Part shown: positions 5,902 to 9,403 of the stretch, piece after piece
Position numbering within the stretch: the first letter of the stretch is position 1
Layout of the letters: each line of letters opens with the position of its first letter
Source of the DNA: JBHIBA01 sp046758845
GTDB lineage: Bacteria; UBA8248; JACPRG01; G963555815
Assembly (NCBI GenBank): GCA_046758845.1
Contig: JBHIBA010000179.1
Coordinates: forward strand, 1-9,403
Length of the DNA stretch: 9,403 nucleotides
Reading direction: 5' to 3'
Translations under genes and position numbers: made by a program
Notes under the pieces: generated by a model
Told to the model about the DNA's origin: nothing
What the model saw: only the letters and a program-made list of their open reading frames with translations
The model's database searches: none

Positions 5902-7239
5902 GTGACCAAGCGGCGGGGGTTGAGCGGTATCCGGATGGCCGGACTGTTTGCAGCAGTCACCCTCACTGTATCCGTCAGGAAATTCCTCAGCGACCGGTGT
6001 CCGTCTTGGGCTGCCGCCCTTGCCTACACAACGCTCCTGGCTCTCGTCCCGATAACGGTCCTTTCGTTTTCCATCTTTAGCACCTTCTCCTCCTCTGCCT
6101 CCTACGAAGAGCAAGTGCGATCACTTCTTTTTGCTCACTTCCTCCCGACCTCTGGAGAGCTCGTCTACAACTACGTTCGGACTTTCGCTCGAAATGCGGG
6201 GGCCCTGAGCTTCTTGGGATTGGTGGTCCTCATCCCAACGGCTTTCTCCCTCGTTACCCTGCTGGAGAATACCTTTTCGCGGATCTGGGGGATCTCCAGA
6301 AGCCGCACCCTCATTGAGCGGTTCGTCACTTTTTGGACCGCCCTCACGGTGGTCCCCTTTCTGATCGGGTTTTCCCTCTATCTCAGCTCCTGGCTGGGGC
6401 CGCTTCCCTATCCAAGTTGGCTCTACCGGCTGGCGAAAGTCCTTGTCCCTCTCCTCACCACATGGGCGGCCTTTTTTGTGGTCTACCTCTTTTTGCCCAA
6501 ATCAGAAGTCCACTGGACGAGTGCCCTTTCGGGAGCCCTGTTGGCCGGAACTCTTTGGGAAGGAGCGAAATTGAGCTTCGACAGCTATGTGAGACACTTC
6601 TCGAACTTCACGCAGGTTTATGGCTCTTTGGCGATGATCCCACTTTTCCTCTTCTGGCTCTATCTAACCTGGCTCCTCGTCCTGTACGGTGCTGAGGTGA
6701 CCCACCTTGTCCAGGTCCCCCAGGCTGTACCGGCTACCCGTGAGCACAGTCCTGGCTCGCCGGCCTTTTACGGCCTTTTGGGGCTCTTGGCGATCTCCCA
6801 GGCTTACAGACGGGGAGAAAGCCCTCTGACGCTTCAGAGGATTGCCTCGAAGGTTGGTGTCGAACCATCCTCGATGGCCGCGGCTCTGGCTCAGTTCGAG
6901 GGGGCGGGGATCCTGATGAAAACGATAGGCGCCGGGGAACAGTCCTATCTCCTGACACGAGCCCCCGAGACCATCTTCCTTATGGAGGCACTGGTGGCGA
7001 TAAGAGGTGAGGCAGGGTCAGCCTCCAAGGAGGGCAATGAGCCCTTGGCGAGATATCTGCAAGGACTTCTCGGAAGGCTCCGGGAGAAGGAACAGAAGGC
7101 GTGGGGCCATCTCACACTCGGAGAAGCCTCTCGGGAGGCGGACGAGTTCATCGTCTCGGAGACCCTGAGTAATAGACCCTTGGATGGTTCAGATGAGTCT
7201 GAAGCCCCATCCCGTGAAGAGTGTTCCCATGAGGGATGA
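5902..7239 (+). CDS. YihY/virulence factor BrkB-family membrane protein
   Basis: This is a 445-residue inner-membrane protein of the YihY/BrkB family, whose biochemical role is not settled. Six hydrophobic segments are visible at about 37-60, 100-122, 144-165, 177-198, 207-225 and 241-266. Family blocks are SWAAALAYTTLLALVP (35-50) and YGSLAMIPLFLFWLYLTW with LYGAEV (240-265). Residues about 287-370 (FYGLLGLLAISQAYRRGE, LTLQRIASKVGVE, LAQFEGAGIL) resemble a winged-helix domain, as in longer members of the family. The tail is charged and acidic. The frame is open further upstream to 5647, but that part is antisense to the IS remnant. I chose GTG at 5902, which has AGGAGG ten bases upstream; ATG at 5935 is the alternative. 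No partner gene adjoins it. Confidence 0.88.
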   Translation: MTKRRGLSGIRMAGLFAAVTLTVSVRKFLSDRCPSWAAALAYTTLLALVPITVLSFSIFSTFSSSASYEEQVRSLLFAHFLPTSGELVYNYVRTFARNAGALSFLGLVVLIPTAFSLVTLLENTFSRIWGISRSRTLIERFVTFWTALTVVPFLIGFSLYLSSWLGPLPYPSWLYRLAKVLVPLLTTWAAFFVVYLFLPKSEVHWTSALSGALLAGTLWEGAKLSFDSYVRHFSNFTQVYGSLAMIPLFLFWLYLTWLLVLYGAEVTHLVQVPQAVPATREHSPGSPAFYGLLGLLAISQAYRRGESPLTLQRIASKVGVEPSSMAAALAQFEGAGILMKTIGAGEQSYLLTRAPETIFLMEALVAIRGEAGSASKEGNEPLARYLQGLLGRLREKEQKAWGHLTLGEASREADEFIVSETLSNRPLDGSDESEAPSREECSHEG

Positions 7240-7381
7240 AAATCCTTATTCCTGCTTTGAGCACGACATTGAGTCGCGGAAAGAGACGGGCATGATCGGG
7301 AGGCTTTTCCTTGCCGCCTCAAAGTGGAGGGCGGAAGGGTGGGAGAAGATCTTCTACCTGCCCGATACCCGTCCTTTTTAG
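7229..7381 (+). CDS. Possible 50-residue small protein overlapping the BrkB gene end
   Basis: An ATG at 7229 overlaps the last 11 bases of the BrkB gene in another frame and opens a 50-codon frame (MRDENPYSCFEHDIES, then MIGRLFLAASKWRAEGWEK, ending DTRPF). Start-stop overlap is typical of coupled genes, but the ribosome binding site is poor (GAAGAG) and I recognise no family. It may equally be a chance frame or the relic of a gene cut off before the DUF72 scrap. Confidence 0.2.
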   Translation: MRDENPYSCFEHDIESRKETGMIGRLFLAASKWRAEGWEKIFYLPDTRPF

Positions 7382-7382
7382 G

Positions 7383-7480
7383 GACAATTTCGGGCCGCTC
7401 CTCTTTCAGTTTCCCTACTTCAACAAGAAGGCAATTCCAAGCACGAAGCCTTCTTTGAACGGCTCAGGGAAAAATTCTGG
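7383..7480 (+). pseudogene. DUF72 family remnant, middle part
   Basis: DNFGPLLFQFPYFNKK (7383-7430) is the conserved mid-domain block of DUF72 proteins (LGPLLFQFP). After a one-step frame change, HEAFFERLREKF follows, which matches the next helix of the family. Only about 30 residues survive and neither flank continues the protein. It has the same strand and later domain position as the DUF72 pseudogene at 4456-4738. Confidence 0.55.
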
Positions 7481-7647
7481 TATTCTCCCGTTGGCAAAGG
7501 CCAAGAGCGGCGGGTAAAAGGGGGAAATTGAAGGTTCCAAATTACCCTTTCCTGAACGGTTCGGGAATCAGTGCGCTTCACAGCGTGAAGAAATTCGCCT
7601 GGCCATCTGGGAAACTAAGCTTCTGTGGAACCCGGAAGGAAAAAGTC

Positions 7648-8109
7648 ATGCGACCTCTTGTTTGCTTGACCCTTTTAGCAACGATGCTGACCAACCCGGC
7701 CCTCGGCCAGGAGCGGCGACCCCCCGAGCAAGACGAGGTCGTTCTGGAGTTGAAGGAAGAAAGCTGGGTGCGCACCAAGGACGCGAAGGTGTCGGTCATG
7801 ATCAACGCTGCATTGGATTCGGCCGAATTGGCATCTGCCCGCGGTCACTTTGAGAAAACCCTCAAAGAACTCGCTCCTGGGACAGCGTGGCGAATCACGC
7901 GGTTTCAACGCCAGCGCGACGCCGCTGGACTTGAGCGGTGGCGTGTTAGTGCGGAAGCCCGTTTATCTGACACTGAATTGGCCGGGCTCTACGATAGAGC
8001 CAGGGCCGCTAGCCGCCCCGGCCAACAGGTCAACCTAGAAGGACGCAACATTCGCCCTTTTTCCTCTGGTGGACTGCGTTCAGAGCGATTAGACAGGTAC
8101 AGGCCGTAA
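7648..8109 (+). CDS. Secreted protein of unknown function, probably 3'-truncated
   Basis: From ATG 7648, with GGAAGG eight bases upstream, the frame gives 153 residues. Residues 1-20 are a signal peptide (MRPLVCLTLLATMLTNPALG). The mature part has a regular alternation of strands and helices: EVVLELKEESWVRT, AKVSVMINAAL, a helix rich in Ala and Glu, AWRITRFQRQRD, LERWRVSAEARLSD, then PGQQVNLEGRN. The layout loosely recalls SIMPL-type (DUF541) periplasmic domains, but I do not recognise the family with confidence. The last 20 or so residues overlap the sequence next to IS remnant 2, and the stop lies inside the antisense of that transposase. The native C-terminus was therefore probably lost when the element inserted. 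A longer start at 7528 is less likely because it would bury the signal peptide. Confidence 0.6.
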   Translation: MRPLVCLTLLATMLTNPALGQERRPPEQDEVVLELKEESWVRTKDAKVSVMINAALDSAELASARGHFEKTLKELAPGTAWRITRFQRQRDAAGLERWRVSAEARLSDTELAGLYDRARAASRPGQQVNLEGRNIRPFSSGGLRSERLDRYRP

Positions 8110-8313
8110 TCGGCTGATCCACTCCAAAATATGGGCGAAGAGCTCCCGAGGCACCGCGACCTCAGCCAACTGAAAGAGGATGTGACGGGCATGCCGCACG
8201 ATCCTGCCGCCCATCTGAATGAACTTCCCCTGGAGGCTGCGCAACGACCAGTCCTTGACTGCCTTGGGCAACGCCAGTCTGCGCAGGAAGTTCCCGAGGT
8301 TGTAGGCTAGAAC
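8089..8313 (-). mobile_element. IS1380-like transposase remnant 2 (C-terminal end)
   Basis: From 8313 the minus strand reads VLAYNLGNFLRRLALPK, WSLRSL, RHARHILFQLAEVAVPRE and ends RLRPVPV with TAA at 8089-8091. These are the last 74 residues of an IS1380-like transposase. Upstream of VLAYN the frame (LAESEETVKG) no longer follows the family, so the element is broken at about 8313. The catalytic part is absent. It matches remnant 1 at 52 of 74 residues. Its far end overlaps the 3' end of the secreted-protein gene. Confidence 0.75.
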
Positions 8314-8461
8314 ACCTTTGACCGTTTCTTCGCTTTCGGCAAGCACCACGTGGACGCATCAGTCTATGCGGGCCATCCCTGGCCGATGGACCCGATTCGG
8401 AACTTTCTACTGGCTAGGATTCTTGCTTGGCACTAAAACCAAGGGAAGGCAGGCGGCACAA

Positions 8462-9205
8462 TTACGGGGAGAAATCGGGACAACTCATCAGAGAGATCGG
8501 CACTCTTAGGCGCGGACGTATCCCCAGGTCTAAGCTAAAATACACGCCTGCGCACACCACTCTAACTGCCTCCAGCTCTTCATCAGATAGGGACCGAGGC
8601 TCTAGCTTAAGCCCGGCTAGGGTCCTGGGCGCTTCAGTCGCCGTTTGCTTTGCTTCACGCTTTGGTCTCTCTATCGCCTGCCGCCCTTGACCAGAACCCG
8701 CCGGTAACGGCTTTTCTCCAGGAATCTCGATGACCCGTCCAGCCCTTACGCGACTTGGGTTAACCAAGCCGTTGTATCGCGCCAGGGCGTATAATTTCAG
8801 GGGATCTCCAAGGAATCGCTCGGCAACAACCCAAAGTGAATCGCCACGCGTAAGCATATAATCAAAGTGTCCCTTCAGTCCGAAATATTCCTTGGGGTCG
8901 ACGTCAAGCTGGCGTAGAAGATCCCGTGCGGTCCGATGCTTTGGGTGCAGTGTTAGCAAGGCTTCTAATTCCGCGCGCGCGCCTTCTGCGTTGCCCTTAT
9001 CCATCAACCTGATGGCATCGCTCAGTCGTTGCCGTTCGCTCAGTCGTTTCTTCGGTGAGCCAGACGGCTTTGCCCAAGGCGACCGTTTGTCCAGCGGCGA
9101 GGTCGCTCGTTGAACGCCGAAGGCGTTCTGGGGTGGTGGTAACTGGAATGCTCCCAGGCTAATAACCGAAAAGACAGCTATCAGTTTGAGTGCGTGACGT
9201 AACAC
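8462..9205 (-). CDS. Exported LysM-domain protein with TPR-like repeat
   Basis: Starting at GTG 9205, with AGGGGG eight bases upstream, the product has 247 residues. Residues 2-22 (LRHALKLIAVFSVISLGAFQ) are a signal peptide or membrane anchor. Residues about 59-93 (LSDAIRLMDKGNAEGARAEL, then LLTLHPKHRTA) resemble one TPR unit. Residues 114-161 (YMLTRGDSLWVVAERFLGD, LYALARYNGL, RAGRVIEIPGE) form a LysM domain, which binds peptidoglycan. A role at the cell wall is inferred. Beyond residue 195 the chain is low in complexity, then LSDEELEAV, then a tail (VCAGVYFSLDLG...CPDFSP) that looks unlike any domain and may be out of frame or replaced. An in-frame ATG at 9292 has no ribosome binding site and would bury the signal. 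No operon partner is visible. Confidence 0.8.
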   Translation of the reverse strand: MLRHALKLIAVFSVISLGAFQLPPPQNAFGVQRATSPLDKRSPWAKPSGSPKKRLSERQRLSDAIRLMDKGNAEGARAELEALLTLHPKHRTARDLLRQLDVDPKEYFGLKGHFDYMLTRGDSLWVVAERFLGDPLKLYALARYNGLVNPSRVRAGRVIEIPGEKPLPAGSGQGRQAIERPKREAKQTATEAPRTLAGLKLEPRSLSDEELEAVRVVCAGVYFSLDLGIRPRLRVPISLMSCPDFSP

Positions 9206-9362
9206 CTGACTTTCCCCCTGCCGTCGTGACGCGCTACAACCCGCCTGCTGAATGCCGGAAAGCGCAGAACCAGGCAAATGGGGATTTCCCATTTCAAATC
9301 CGAACAGGCCTATCCTGGCATCATGTTGATTTTTTAGTTATTTAACCCCTCTCTACCGGAAT

Positions 9363-9397
9363 TGTCAAGACCATCTCGGGTTCCGGAAGGCCTGATC
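9363..9397. repeat. 35-bp repeat, copy 2 (possible end of a further IS copy)
   Basis: This matches 5420-5454 at 29 of 35 positions in the same orientation. If the repeat is the outer end of the IS1380-like element, another copy or remnant begins here and continues past the right edge, with its transposase also on the minus strand. Confidence 0.45.
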
Positions 9398-9403
9398 TAG
9401 TGT

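Overview
The window comes from a GC-rich Gram-negative bacterium. It has outer-membrane-type lipoprotein and LysM envelope genes and makes haem by the C5 pathway (hemL). An uncultured lineage of the NC10, Nitrospirota or deltaproteobacterial kind would fit, but the sequence alone does not fix the taxon. I found no clear new defence or biosynthetic system. The window is best read as a short conserved core block followed by an eroded accessory region.

Left part (1-2009): a minus-strand lipoprotein gene runs off the left edge. About 1.67 kb follows with no convincing gene, although it holds a terminator with competing hairpins and two hairpin structures just ahead of hemL.

Core block (2010-3928, plus strand): hemL (glutamate-1-semialdehyde aminomutase), then 15 bp later an FtsB/DivIC-like cell-division protein, then the initiator tRNA gene with its own promoter and terminator.

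Accessory region (about 3950-9403): directly 3' of the tRNA lies an N-terminally truncated tyrosine integrase. This is the usual position of a tRNA-integrated island. After it come a DUF72 pseudogene with two stops and a frameshift, an intact Tat-type nucleoside deaminase gene, a remnant of an IS1380-like transposase, an intact YihY/BrkB membrane protein gene, a second DUF72 scrap, a signal-peptide protein cut short by a second IS1380-like remnant, and a LysM protein gene. A 35-bp repeat beside the first IS remnant recurs at the right edge, which suggests another IS copy just outside the window.

The clearly working genes are hemL, the ftsB-like gene, the initiator tRNA, the deaminase, the BrkB gene and the LysM gene. 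The rest records insertion, deletion and decay. No metabolic link among the accessory genes is evident.
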